From: a bacterium
GTDB lineage: Bacteria > Desulfobacterota > JAPLJL01
Direction: 5' to 3'
DNA: 24,061 nt
Assembly (NCBI GenBank): GCA_028713675.1
Contig: JAQTNV010000053.1
Coordinates: forward strand, 1 to 24,061
Shown here one piece after another: positions 6,485 through 13,000 of the stretch; the first letter of the stretch is position 1, and each line of letters opens with the position of its first letter. Below the pieces are notes generated by a model. That model was not told the DNA's origin, did not search any database, and was given only the letters and a program-made list of their open reading frames with translations. A program made the translations under genes and the position numbers.

Positions 6485-8988
6485 CAGAGGCTCCAGTCAA
6501 TCTGGTCGCCCCGGGGCGTGTAGAAAAGCTCATTGGCCAGGACAAAGAAAAATTCCAGGTGGGGCATGATCTGGTTTTGGATCCAGTGGGGAACGAAATA
6601 CTGGTTGAAGAGCAGTTTCTTCCAGAACACCACCTCACCCGTGGTCAGCGCGAATTCCTTGACCCGGTCTAAAAGCTCGGGGGGAAACTGCTCCGTGCCC
6701 TTTACCCAGGAGAAGTTTATCCCCTGGCCCCGGAGATTGATCTGGGCGTATTTCACCGCCGAGAAAGGATATCCCAGCAGCAGCGACCCCTGCTCATCCG
6801 CCGCCAGCATGTCGTTGGAAACGATCAGGTAATTCAGGCGGATCGGGACGCAAAGATGGGGACCGAGCTCCCCGCAGACCGCTCTCCCCCCGATGATGGA
6901 GATATCGGGCTTCATGGCCCGGGCCGCGGCCGCCACCACCGGGTCGATCTGGTCAAACTTCCGATGGAAAATGGATTTCTTTCTTTCCGAGATGGCCCCG
7001 TACATGTTTTTCTCGGACAGGGAAACCCCGCACTCCCAGTGGTGCTTGGGCTGGGCCACGCTGATGATTTTATTGCCCGGATCACGCAGGGCGGCGGGAA
7101 CGTCAAACGGGATGGTTCCGTCATAGGGGTGAAACTCCACCCGGGGCAGGTCGGAAAGGTTGACGAAATCCGCCCCCGTCCGGGCCAGGATCACGTCGTA
7201 GCCCCGTTTCTTGAGCACATCCTCGTTCATCGTGTAGGTGCGCATGTTGGCTTCGCAGACATGCGGGATTCCCCCGGCTTCCTGCACCGCCCGGATCACC
7301 CCCTCCACCACCAGGGGATCGGTATACGAGGCGGGAGCGTTGGGAATCCCGCCGCCCAGGTTGACCTTGATATAGACCTGGTCGCCGGAATGGACAATGT
7401 CGGAAATGCCGAAATCTTTGAGAATGTTCTGGGTGGACCCGGCCACATCCGAGGTCAGCTTCCGGATGTAATTCCGGATCTCCGGTTTCAAGACCGGCTG
7501 ATCGGTCTCGTAATAGGCCTCGGCTCCGCTTCGGGAATACCAGGAACTCAGCAATTGGTTGAGGATTTTATTCAGTTGGAAGGAATCCGCGGGCGCATAA
7601 TCCGAGCCCTCGGTCCTGACCTGGAGCAAGCCCCCCAGGGAGGGATCCTGCAGGGCCAGGTAATAAAAGGATATCCCCACCGGGATATTGGGGCCGGGGC
7701 CGGCCCCGTCCTTGGGAATCCGGAGACCGGAAACCGCCTGCCCCCCGAAATTGATGGAATCGGGGAAATGATCCGAATCGGAATCGAAGATCACCTGGCC
7801 GTCGGCGTCCCCGGTCTCCGTCCGGGTTTCTCCCTCGACCAGGAATTCATATTTCCCGGGCGAAACCTCGGCCCAGTAGGGGACAAGCTCGCGGATGGGC
7901 TTGGGGTTCCGGAAATACGCGGAGGGCCTGGCAGCCAGCGATTCCGGCAGCCCGGTGATACCAAGGAAAGCCAGCACCGGGTTGAAATCCGCCAGCGAAA
8001 AAACTTTATCCTTCGAGAAAGCCTCGGCCGACTTTTTCAGGCTCCGCGCCGTCTCCCGGAAAAAATCGCGGGTGAATTCATCGCTGAGCCTGATCCGGAT
8101 CGGGCCGTCCGACTCCCAATTCAGCAATTTCAGATGCCTGACCCCGATCACCACCTCGTCCCCGGCATCCAGCCCGTCCTGATCCGGGTCGGAAACGGAG
8201 AAGATCTCGGAGGACCCGGGATTTTTCACCCGGTTTTTATCCTGCAGGGTCTCGATCACCTCCGCGATGCCTTCCAGGCTCCGGGCCAGCTCGCCCGGCA
8301 CCAGCTTGATCCGGTCCCAGTTCTCCGGATCCGCAGCCAGGAATTCCGGGTTGTCGGCGAAGACCTGGGCCAGGGGCCGGAGCATCCGGACCGGGTTGGA
8401 ATTCTGGTTGGGGAGAGAGGTCATCCCCAGAAGATCATCCGGGCCGGCTTTCAGACTGTGGGCGGTAACGAAATCGAACAGGCCGAGCAGAAGGCCGAAA
8501 ATGTTGGCCAGATGTCTGCCGTCGAGCCCGTCCCAGCTCTCACCCAGGTCGATTTCCAGAATGGGAGCGGAGGCCGCGCCCAGGCGGAGCGGAAGGCCGG
8601 AAAGCTCGAACCGGCAGTTCCGGGATTCGAGATCTTCCCCCCGGCTGACGATTTCCGCGATCAGCGCCCGCAGGCTGCCGGAATTTCCCTTAATCAACGA
8701 CTCCGCCAGGCTGGAAAGATCCAGGAGCGATTGGATATCGGCGAGGGTGGATCCCCAGAGCCCGGAGCAATTATGCGGATCCTGAGCCAGGATTTTCCGG
8801 AATTCCGTTTTCGCCGCGGAGGAGTCTCCCCGGGCCAGGCAGGCCTTGCCCTCTTCGATCTGTCGGGAAACGTCCGGGGCCGATTTCCCGCAGCCGAAAA
8901 ATCCCGGGCCTGCCGCCAGGATAACCAAGGCAAAAACCCAGTCCCCGGCCCGGCGAGCGGCAAAAACTTTCAAAAATCCGATTCTCAT
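6484..8988 (-). CDS. Large predicted lipoprotein with C-terminal DUF362-type domain
   Basis: An 834-residue envelope protein. Residues 1-33 form a basic start, a hydrophobic stretch and a weak lipobox (FFGC, Cys33). Residues 42-75 resemble a single TPR-like helix pair (EEGKACLARGDSSAAKTEF). The middle has two Asp-rich loops, DPDQDGLDAGDE (267-278) and DSDSDHFPDS (402-411), that look like calcium-binding loops of the thrombospondin-3/dockerin kind. Residues about 533-760 resemble DUF362 proteins (VYIKVNLGGG, GVIRAVQEAGG, MKPDISIIGGR), a family of unknown enzymology often linked to iron-sulfur proteins. No CxxCxxC ferredoxin motif is present. The ATG at 8988 lacks a good ribosome site but follows a short leader ORF by 6 nt. 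Its function is unknown. Confidence 0.85.
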   Translation of the reverse strand: MRIGFLKVFAARRAGDWVFALVILAAGPGFFGCGKSAPDVSRQIEEGKACLARGDSSAAKTEFRKILAQDPHNCSGLWGSTLADIQSLLDLSSLAESLIKGNSGSLRALIAEIVSRGEDLESRNCRFELSGLPLRLGAASAPILEIDLGESWDGLDGRHLANIFGLLLGLFDFVTAHSLKAGPDDLLGMTSLPNQNSNPVRMLRPLAQVFADNPEFLAADPENWDRIKLVPGELARSLEGIAEVIETLQDKNRVKNPGSSEIFSVSDPDQDGLDAGDEVVIGVRHLKLLNWESDGPIRIRLSDEFTRDFFRETARSLKKSAEAFSKDKVFSLADFNPVLAFLGITGLPESLAARPSAYFRNPKPIRELVPYWAEVSPGKYEFLVEGETRTETGDADGQVIFDSDSDHFPDSINFGGQAVSGLRIPKDGAGPGPNIPVGISFYYLALQDPSLGGLLQVRTEGSDYAPADSFQLNKILNQLLSSWYSRSGAEAYYETDQPVLKPEIRNYIRKLTSDVAGSTQNILKDFGISDIVHSGDQVYIKVNLGGGIPNAPASYTDPLVVEGVIRAVQEAGGIPHVCEANMRTYTMNEDVLKKRGYDVILARTGADFVNLSDLPRVEFHPYDGTIPFDVPAALRDPGNKIISVAQPKHHWECGVSLSEKNMYGAISERKKSIFHRKFDQIDPVVAAAARAMKPDISIIGGRAVCGELGPHLCVPIRLNYLIVSNDMLAADEQGSLLLGYPFSAVKYAQINLRGQGINFSWVKGTEQFPPELLDRVKEFALTTGEVVFWKKLLFNQYFVPHWIQNQIMPHLEFFFVLANELFYTPRGDQIDWSL

Positions 8989-8994
8989 TTCTGA

Positions 8995-9027
8995 TTAATT
9001 ATGATTGGTTCTAATGTATGGATTCAT
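8995..9027 (-). CDS. Possible 10-codon leader ORF upstream of the DUF362 lipoprotein
   Basis: An ATG at 9027 has AAGGAG exactly 7 nt upstream (9040-9035) and reads MNPYIRTNHN before TAA at 8997-8995. The start of the lipoprotein gene follows 6 nt later and has no Shine-Dalgarno of its own, so translation may depend on ribosomes ending here. The peptide has no run of one amino acid, so classical attenuation is not indicated. Against it, a minus-strand promoter at 9026-9053 would start transcription inside this ORF, so the two interpretations exclude each other. Confidence 0.4.
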   Translation of the reverse strand: MNPYIRTNHN

Positions 9028-9033
9028 TATAAT
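9005..9033 (+). promoter_or_regulatory. Sigma70-type promoter for mutM
   Basis: TTGGTT at 9005-9010 and a perfect TATAAT at 9028-9033 are separated by 17 nt. Transcription would start near 9040, about 34 nt before the mutM ATG. The spacer between mutM and the divergent lipoprotein gene is only 85 nt and AT-rich. Confidence 0.6.
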
Positions 9034-9053
9034 TCTCCTTAAATTTTCTTCAA
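9026..9053 (-). promoter_or_regulatory. Possible divergent promoter overlapping the mutM -10 box
   Basis: On the minus strand TTGAAG (9053-9048) is followed after 16 nt by TATAAT (9031-9026). Because ATTATAAT is nearly self-complementary, the -10 boxes of the two strands overlap, which would make the two divergent genes compete for RNA polymerase. This would give a leader of only about 30 nt for the DUF362 lipoprotein and would bypass the leader ORF at 8995-9027. Confidence 0.35.
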
Positions 9054-9073
9054 AGAAAACAGCAGGTAACCAT

Positions 9074-9919
9074 ATGCCCGAACTTCCCGAGGTTGAAACC
9101 GTCCGCCGGGGAATAGAACCCGCCATCCGGGGAAAGCGCATCCTCTCCGCCGAGGTAATTCCCGACCCCAAGGGGATCAGGACCCTCAGGAGGGTCAGAT
9201 CCGCACCGGCCTTCCGGAAGAATCTGACCAATCGAATCATTGAAAAGGTCGACCGGAGGGGTAAGTACCTCCTTATATATCTTAATCACGATGAAATCCT
9301 GATCATTCATCTGGGCATGAGCGGCCGCCTGCTGATCCGCAGGCCTTCAGACCCCCCCGATCCCCATACCCGGATTATTTTCCACCTGGAGAAAAAACTC
9401 GAACTCCGGTTCGCCGATCCGCGGAAGTTCGGCGAGGTTTATCTTTTTTCACCTGCACTGGGGGAAACCGCGGTCAACCCCCTGGACCTCGGCCCGGAGC
9501 CTTTCGACCCGGAAATCACCTCCGCCTGGCTCCTTTCCCGGCTGGCGAAAAGCTCCCGGCCGATCAAGGCCGCCCTTCTCGACCAGTATCTGATCGCGGG
9601 GATCGGCAACATTTACAGCGACGAAATCCTGCATGCCTCCCGGATCCGTCCCGACCGCAATGCTTCCTCGATTACCCGGGAAGAAGCGGACCGGATCGTG
9701 CGCCACACCCGGCGGATCCTGAAGCTGGCCATCTCCAAGCGGGGCACCACCGCGGGGGACGGCGTTTACCGAGATTCCCGGAATCAACCCGGCTCTTTCC
9801 AGAACCATCTCCAGGTTTACGCCCGGGAAGGCGAAGGATGTTACCACTGCCGGAGTAAAATCGCTTCCCGCACGATCGGCGGCCGCACCGCCCATTTCTG
9901 CCCCGAATGCCAGAAGTAA
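9074..9919 (+). CDS. mutM: Formamidopyrimidine-DNA glycosylase MutM (Fpg)
   Basis: Base-excision repair glycosylase/AP lyase that removes 8-oxoguanine and ring-opened purines. The 281-residue product begins MPELPEVETVRRG, giving the catalytic N-terminal Pro and Glu once Met is removed. It has the conserved Lys in DRRGKY (Lys64), the HLGMSGRL segment (79-86), the helix-two-turn-helix IAGIGNIYSDEIL (174-186) and a C-terminal zinc finger with Cys256, Cys259, Cys276 and Cys279. This ATG is the true start because the family requires Pro directly after Met; the frame is open further upstream but unrelated. A good promoter precedes it. Its last 24 codons are duplicated at 11738-11809. Confidence 0.98.
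   Translation: MPELPEVETVRRGIEPAIRGKRILSAEVIPDPKGIRTLRRVRSAPAFRKNLTNRIIEKVDRRGKYLLIYLNHDEILIIHLGMSGRLLIRRPSDPPDPHTRIIFHLEKKLELRFADPRKFGEVYLFSPALGETAVNPLDLGPEPFDPEITSAWLLSRLAKSSRPIKAALLDQYLIAGIGNIYSDEILHASRIRPDRNASSITREEADRIVRHTRRILKLAISKRGTTAGDGVYRDSRNQPGSFQNHLQVYAREGEGCYHCRSKIASRTIGGRTAHFCPECQK
9848..9919 (+). repeat. Direct repeat, mutM 3' end, copy 1 (intact gene)
   Basis: The last 24 codons of mutM including TAA, from the second Cys of the zinc finger onwards. They match 11738-11809 at 69 of 72 positions, an offset of 1890 nt. Homology starts sharply at the TGC codon (the bases before it differ) and fades within about 3 nt after the stop codon. Confidence 0.95.
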
Positions 9920-9963
9920 AAGGAATTTTGCGATACCCTGTTTCTGTGACATCATAGAAATCA

Positions 9964-11748
9964 ATGAATATTAAAAATTCCGCTGGTCCGATAATCCTGG
10001 CCGGGCTTGTGATGGTGTTTTTTTCCGCGGGGTGCCCCGGGAATGGTGGGGGCGGAAAATGCACGGTCAATTCCGACTGCGATCAGGCTGCCCTGGAGTT
10101 CTGCGACCCGGCGGATCATAAATGCAAAGCCTGCCAGCCGGACTGTACCGAAACGGTTTGTGGGCCGGACCCGGTTTGCGGCTCCAGCTGCGGGGATTGC
10201 GACCGGACGGTCCTGGCGAACGGGGGCTTTGAAATGCCCTTGGAAAGCGGGGCTGATCATCCCCCCTTCTGGTTTCTGGGATACCGCACCATGCCGCTGC
10301 CTTCCGGGAATTATGTCTGGTCCCTGGACCCGGTCGAAGCGGCCGAGGGCAGCCGGAGCCTGAGGATGGAAACCAGCGAAAATTTCTTTTTCAGCCAGGT
10401 TTTGCATCTGCCGGTCGCCCTGCTCGAGGGAAGACGGGTTTCCTTTTCACTCAAAGCCAGGCACGAGGGCACGGCGGAGCCGCCGGTATTTTTTATCGCT
10501 GGTTACAACCCCGAGGTGACGGAGGCCGATCCCATCCTCGGGCCGGGATTGGTGGGGAGCTCCATCGTCCAGGCCGATCCCGAGCAGAAGGTCTGGAAGG
10601 AATATTCGGGATCATTCACCGCGACCGCCCCGGCTTCGGCGGTTTCCCTGATCCTCGGGGCTTTCGGGGCGGGCGGGACCGTGTGGTACGACGATGTCCG
10701 CGTCCAGGCCGATCCCTGGCTTCCGGGGGCCGGGCCGGATCCGGCCGGGGTGGACGTGCCCATCACCGCGCGCGCTTTTGACACCGGGTTTGTCTCCGAG
10801 TCGCCGATGGACATGTCCGACCTGGGCTATGAAAACCTCCTGGAAAACACGGCGGCCGCCGGAAGCGTGCTGAATATTTTCTTCCACGTCCGCTGGTGCC
10901 GTCACCACCTGAGCGTTACCCCCTGCGAAGAGGATTATCCCCACTTCCTGAATCTCCAACTGGGCCGGAAGGCGCGGGCGCGGGGCTTGGAACTGGCCCT
11001 CACCCTCGATTTTACCCACGGCAGCGCGGAGGGGATCGGCAATCTCAACCCCCTGCCCGACGGCAGCAGCCCGGGAACCCTGCTGGACCCGGAGGTCCGG
11101 ACCGCTTACCAGGAGGAGCTCCTCTGGCTCTTTGACGAGCTGGAACCGGAATACGTCCTGGTCGGGATCGAGGTGGACATCATGTACGGCCGACACCCCG
11201 AATGGTGGGATGCCTACCTCGAGATGGAAGGGGAAAGCTACGACCTGCTCAAGCAGAGAAATCCCGCGACCCATGTGACCGCCTACCACACCCTGGCCTG
11301 GTCGGTGGCCGAGGACGGCAGCCTGCGGGAGGAGGCGGCCCGGGTCTGGCGGCGGCTCATCCCGAAGGTCGATTCCATCGCTTTCAGCACCTATCCCAAT
11401 GTCTCACTCAACCCTGATCCGCCCCGGGCCTTTCCTCCCGGCTATTTTTCCCGGCCCCGGGAGATCGCCCCCGAGCTGCCGATCCTGGTACCCGAGTTTG
11501 GAGCGGCCGGAGGGGGGGACTCGGGTTTCTCCGAGTCCGAGCAGGCCGGGATTCTCCGGCAGATGCTCCGGGAGTTCGCCGCCGCGGATCCGGCGGCCCT
11601 GATCTGGTATTCGCTCTACGATCAGACCTACCTGGGGAGCCCCCCTTGGTTTAAACAGGCTTTCCGGTACCTGGGCATGCGTGATTTTGCCGGCACCCCC
11701 AAGGAGGTTTTTATCCTCTGGAAAAAGGTTCACGAGTTGCCGGAGTAA
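9964..11748 (+). CDS. Cys-rich lipoprotein with glycoside-hydrolase-like barrel
   Basis: A 594-residue predicted secreted lipoprotein: basic start, hydrophobic core, and SAGC lipobox with Cys24. Residues 33-79 hold ten cysteines in a compact segment (CTVNSDCD, FCDPADHKCKAC, CGSSCGDC), as in many deltaproteobacterial surface lipoproteins. Residues about 83-248 look like a carbohydrate-binding jelly roll (LANGGFEMP at the start, VWYDDVRV at the end). Residues about 265-590 resemble a clan GH-A TIM barrel, with candidate acid/base Glu403 (VLVGIEVDIMYG) and nucleophile Glu511 (ILVPEFGAAG). The substrate is not predictable. No clear Shine-Dalgarno precedes the ATG. The last codons (TTG CCG GAG TAA) already lie in the duplicated mutM fragment, read out of frame, so the native C-terminus may be lost. 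Confidence 0.85.
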   Translation: MNIKNSAGPIILAGLVMVFFSAGCPGNGGGGKCTVNSDCDQAALEFCDPADHKCKACQPDCTETVCGPDPVCGSSCGDCDRTVLANGGFEMPLESGADHPPFWFLGYRTMPLPSGNYVWSLDPVEAAEGSRSLRMETSENFFFSQVLHLPVALLEGRRVSFSLKARHEGTAEPPVFFIAGYNPEVTEADPILGPGLVGSSIVQADPEQKVWKEYSGSFTATAPASAVSLILGAFGAGGTVWYDDVRVQADPWLPGAGPDPAGVDVPITARAFDTGFVSESPMDMSDLGYENLLENTAAAGSVLNIFFHVRWCRHHLSVTPCEEDYPHFLNLQLGRKARARGLELALTLDFTHGSAEGIGNLNPLPDGSSPGTLLDPEVRTAYQEELLWLFDELEPEYVLVGIEVDIMYGRHPEWWDAYLEMEGESYDLLKQRNPATHVTAYHTLAWSVAEDGSLREEAARVWRRLIPKVDSIAFSTYPNVSLNPDPPRAFPPGYFSRPREIAPELPILVPEFGAAGGGDSGFSESEQAGILRQMLREFAAADPAALIWYSLYDQTYLGSPPWFKQAFRYLGMRDFAGTPKEVFILWKKVHELPE

Positions 11749-11809
11749 AATCGCATCCCGCACGATCGGCGGCCGCACCGCCCATTTCTGCCCGAAATGC
11801 CAGAAGTAA
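11738..11809 (+). pseudogene. Remnant mutM 3' end (zinc-finger fragment)
   Basis: Twenty-four codons in the mutM frame (CRSKIASRTIGG, then RTAHFCPKCQK, stop). They match the end of intact mutM at 69 of 72 bases. Of the three differences two are silent (GCT/GCA, CCC/CCG) and one changes Glu to Lys, giving CPKC, as good a zinc finger end as the intact gene's CPEC. There is no start or upstream mutM sequence, so it cannot be expressed as MutM. Its first 11 bases supply the final codons and stop of the glycosidase-like gene. Confidence 0.9.
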
Positions 11810-11821
11810 TAGCAAGAAAGC

Positions 11822-11970
11822 GTTCATAGTGTCCGTTGTGTTCGTAGAGTCTATAGTGTCGGAAAAGAATAATGAATCCAATAAGCCCGATAGACAAAAC
11901 GGACTCAAGAGATCATCTTTATCTATTTCGACACTATGGACACAATGGACACGATAGACACAATGGACTC
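11822..11970. repeat. Inverted nonamer repeat, family N1, copy 2
   Basis: The left arm (11822-11860) has units GTTCATAGT, GTCCGTTGT, GTTCGTAGA and GTCTATAGT, then GTC. The right arm (11930-11970) has GACACTATG, GACACAATG, GACACGATA and GACACAATG, then GACTC. The arms are complementary over about 36 nt with a spacer of about 70 nt. It starts 12 nt after the mutM remnant. The gene-free stretch 11749-12113 holds only the remnant, this repeat, a weak promoter and the start region of the next gene. Confidence 0.9.
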
Positions 11971-12002
11971 TGTTAATGCCTTGCGGGTTGTAATAATCGG
12001 GC

Positions 12003-12030
12003 TTGCAATTTGCAACAAATTGACAATAAT
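12003..12030 (+). promoter_or_regulatory. Possible promoter for the PhaR-type gene
   Basis: TTGCAA at 12003-12008 and AATAAT at 12025-12030 are separated by 16 nt. Directly downstream is GGAG, then a four-codon frame (ATG at 12040, reading MKGR) whose TGA overlaps the ATG at 12051. This could be a small coupling ORF or chance. Confidence 0.35.
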
Positions 12031-12113
12031 GGAGTTTCAATGAAAGGGAGATGATCCCAACCAGGGAAACCCGGCGGCAAACCGGGTTGTATTTTATTCA
12101 GGCAGGAGAAAAA

Positions 12114-12542
12114 ATGGGCCCCGTAAAAATCATCAAGCGTTACCAGAATCGAAAGTTATACGACACAGAGACCAGTTCCTATATCACCCTGGAGGAAATT
12201 GCCGAGCTGATCCGGCAGGGCAAGGAGCTCAAGGTCATCGATAAAGTCACCGGCGAAGACCTCACCTCCATCACCTTCTCCCAAATCATTTTTGAAAAAG
12301 GTCGGACCAGCCGCCAGATCCTCCCGATCAACGCCCTGAAAAAGATCATCCAGGCCGGGGGGACATCCCTGGCGGAAATCCTCGATCTCGGGTTCTCCGG
12401 CATCCCCAAGAAAATCGACGAGCAGCTCAATGAAATCATGTCCCGGCTAACCGTGATCAAGGAAATGGAAACGGACATGAAAAAGATGAGCCAGAAACTG
12501 CAGGAGCTGGAAAAGGAAGTAAAACACCGGAAGTCCAGTTAG
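12114..12542 (+). CDS. PHA-synthesis-regulator-type DNA-binding protein (PhaR N-terminal family)
   Basis: A 142-residue protein whose N-terminal half is the PhaR-type DNA-binding domain: KIIKRYQNRKLYDTETSSYI (residues 5-24), then TLEEIAELIRQG and VIDKVTGEDLTSITFSQII. In PHA producers this domain binds target DNA and the granule. Residues about 100-138 form a charged heptad-like helix (a probable coiled coil) instead of the usual PHA-binding tail. I chose ATG 12114 because GGAG lies 5 nt upstream and the family begins just before KRY; an in-frame ATG at 12051 would add 21 atypical residues with the ribosome site touching the start. No PHA gene is nearby, so a broader regulatory role is likely. 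Confidence is high for the domain, low for the target. Confidence 0.88.
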   Translation: MGPVKIIKRYQNRKLYDTETSSYITLEEIAELIRQGKELKVIDKVTGEDLTSITFSQIIFEKGRTSRQILPINALKKIIQAGGTSLAEILDLGFSGIPKKIDEQLNEIMSRLTVIKEMETDMKKMSQKLQELEKEVKHRKSS

Positions 12543-12549
12543 AGACTAA

Positions 12550-12605
12550 AGCATAGGGCATAGGGCATAGGGCATAGGGCATAGAGCATAGGGTAGAGAG
12601 CAGAG
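12550..12605. repeat. Tandem heptad array GGCATAG, family H2, copy 2
   Basis: Eight contiguous units: AGCATAG, four GGCATAG, AGCATAG, GGTAGAG, AGCAGAG. This is the same consensus and strand orientation as the eleven-unit array at 4226-4302. It begins 7 nt after the stop of the PhaR-type gene and lies between the stop and its terminator. Confidence 0.95.
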
Positions 12606-12626
12606 CGTAAAAAACAAAAATATCTG

Positions 12627-12658
12627 AAAAACGCAGGCTTCGGCCTGCGTTTTTTTTG
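12627..12658 (+). terminator. Rho-independent terminator of the PhaR-type gene
   Basis: A perfect 8-bp stem ACGCAGGC / GCCTGCGT with a TTCG tetraloop (12631-12650), extended by A-T pairs and followed by eight T. This is a textbook terminator, 88 nt after the stop codon. The same stem, loop and T-tract recur on the other strand at 12981-13000. Confidence 0.95.
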
Positions 12659-12970
12659 TTTTTAGTCGGCGTTTTTTTGTGGTTTATTGGGTTTTAAGAG
12701 AACCGGGGGGTTGGTTCTTCCTTCGACCCCGATGGGGTCCTCAGGACGAGAACCCCAGAGGGGCGCGACACAAACTCTTTTTTCCAGGATAACGACAAAC
12801 TCGATGACTCCTGATAATTGGTTCCAACAAAGGCGAGGCCTAGCGGGCCCGCCGCCCTGGATTACTTGATCGCACACATTGGTTTGGGGAGCGAAACCAA
12901 CCCCCCAAAAAGAAAGCAATGATGGTCAAAGGATAGAGGTTAGACGGGGACAGGAGATAGCAAACAATAG
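12659..12970. other. Gene-free island between convergent terminators
   Basis: No convincing gene. The segment contains a three-part hairpin at 12713-12754 (GGTTCT/AGAACC, CCT/AGG, GACCCC/GGGGTC with loop GAT), a small CCCC-AGA-GGGG hairpin just after it, and pairing between TTTGGGG and CCCCCCAAA around 12892-12909. An 85-codon minus-strand frame covers 12662-12919 but has no ribosome site. The segment could be a mobile palindromic element, a decayed gene or a structured RNA; I cannot decide. Confidence 0.5.
12713..12754. repeat. Compound inverted repeat (hairpin)
   Basis: Outer arms GGTTCT and AGAACC (6 bp), middle CCT and AGG (3 bp), inner GACCCC and GGGGTC (6 bp), with a GAT loop and small internal loops. 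No T-tract follows, so it is not a terminator. It looks like a mobile palindromic unit, but only one copy is in the window. Confidence 0.7.
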
Positions 12971-13000
12971 ACAAAAAAAAACGCAGGCCGAAGCCTGCGT
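12971..13000 (-). terminator. Rho-independent terminator of the transglutaminase-like gene
   Basis: Read on the minus strand: stem ACGCAGGC, TTCG loop, GCCTGCGT (13000-12981), then nine T. It lies about 170 nt beyond the stop at 13172 and ends the long minus-strand run coming from valS. Stem and loop are identical to the plus-strand terminator at 12627-12658. Confidence 0.93.

Noticed and set aside
6478-6486. Selenocysteine readthrough at the TGA ending the DUF362 lipoprotein
   Set aside because: The TGA is followed one codon later by another in-frame TGA inside the heptad repeat, with no family sequence beyond.
6856-8994. 712-codon plus-strand frame opposite the DUF362 lipoprotein
   Set aside because: Composition is Gly/Pro/Arg/His-rich with no known motif; it mirrors the GC-rich third positions of the minus-strand gene, which has clear domains.
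9005-9073. Upstream extension of the mutM frame
   Set aside because: MutM requires Pro directly after the initiator Met; the frame upstream of 9074 is promoter and spacer.
12662-12919. 85-codon minus-strand frame in the convergent island
   Set aside because: No ribosome site, no recognised domain, and the segment is dominated by hairpins. It might be the decayed end of a gene, but I cannot support it as coding.
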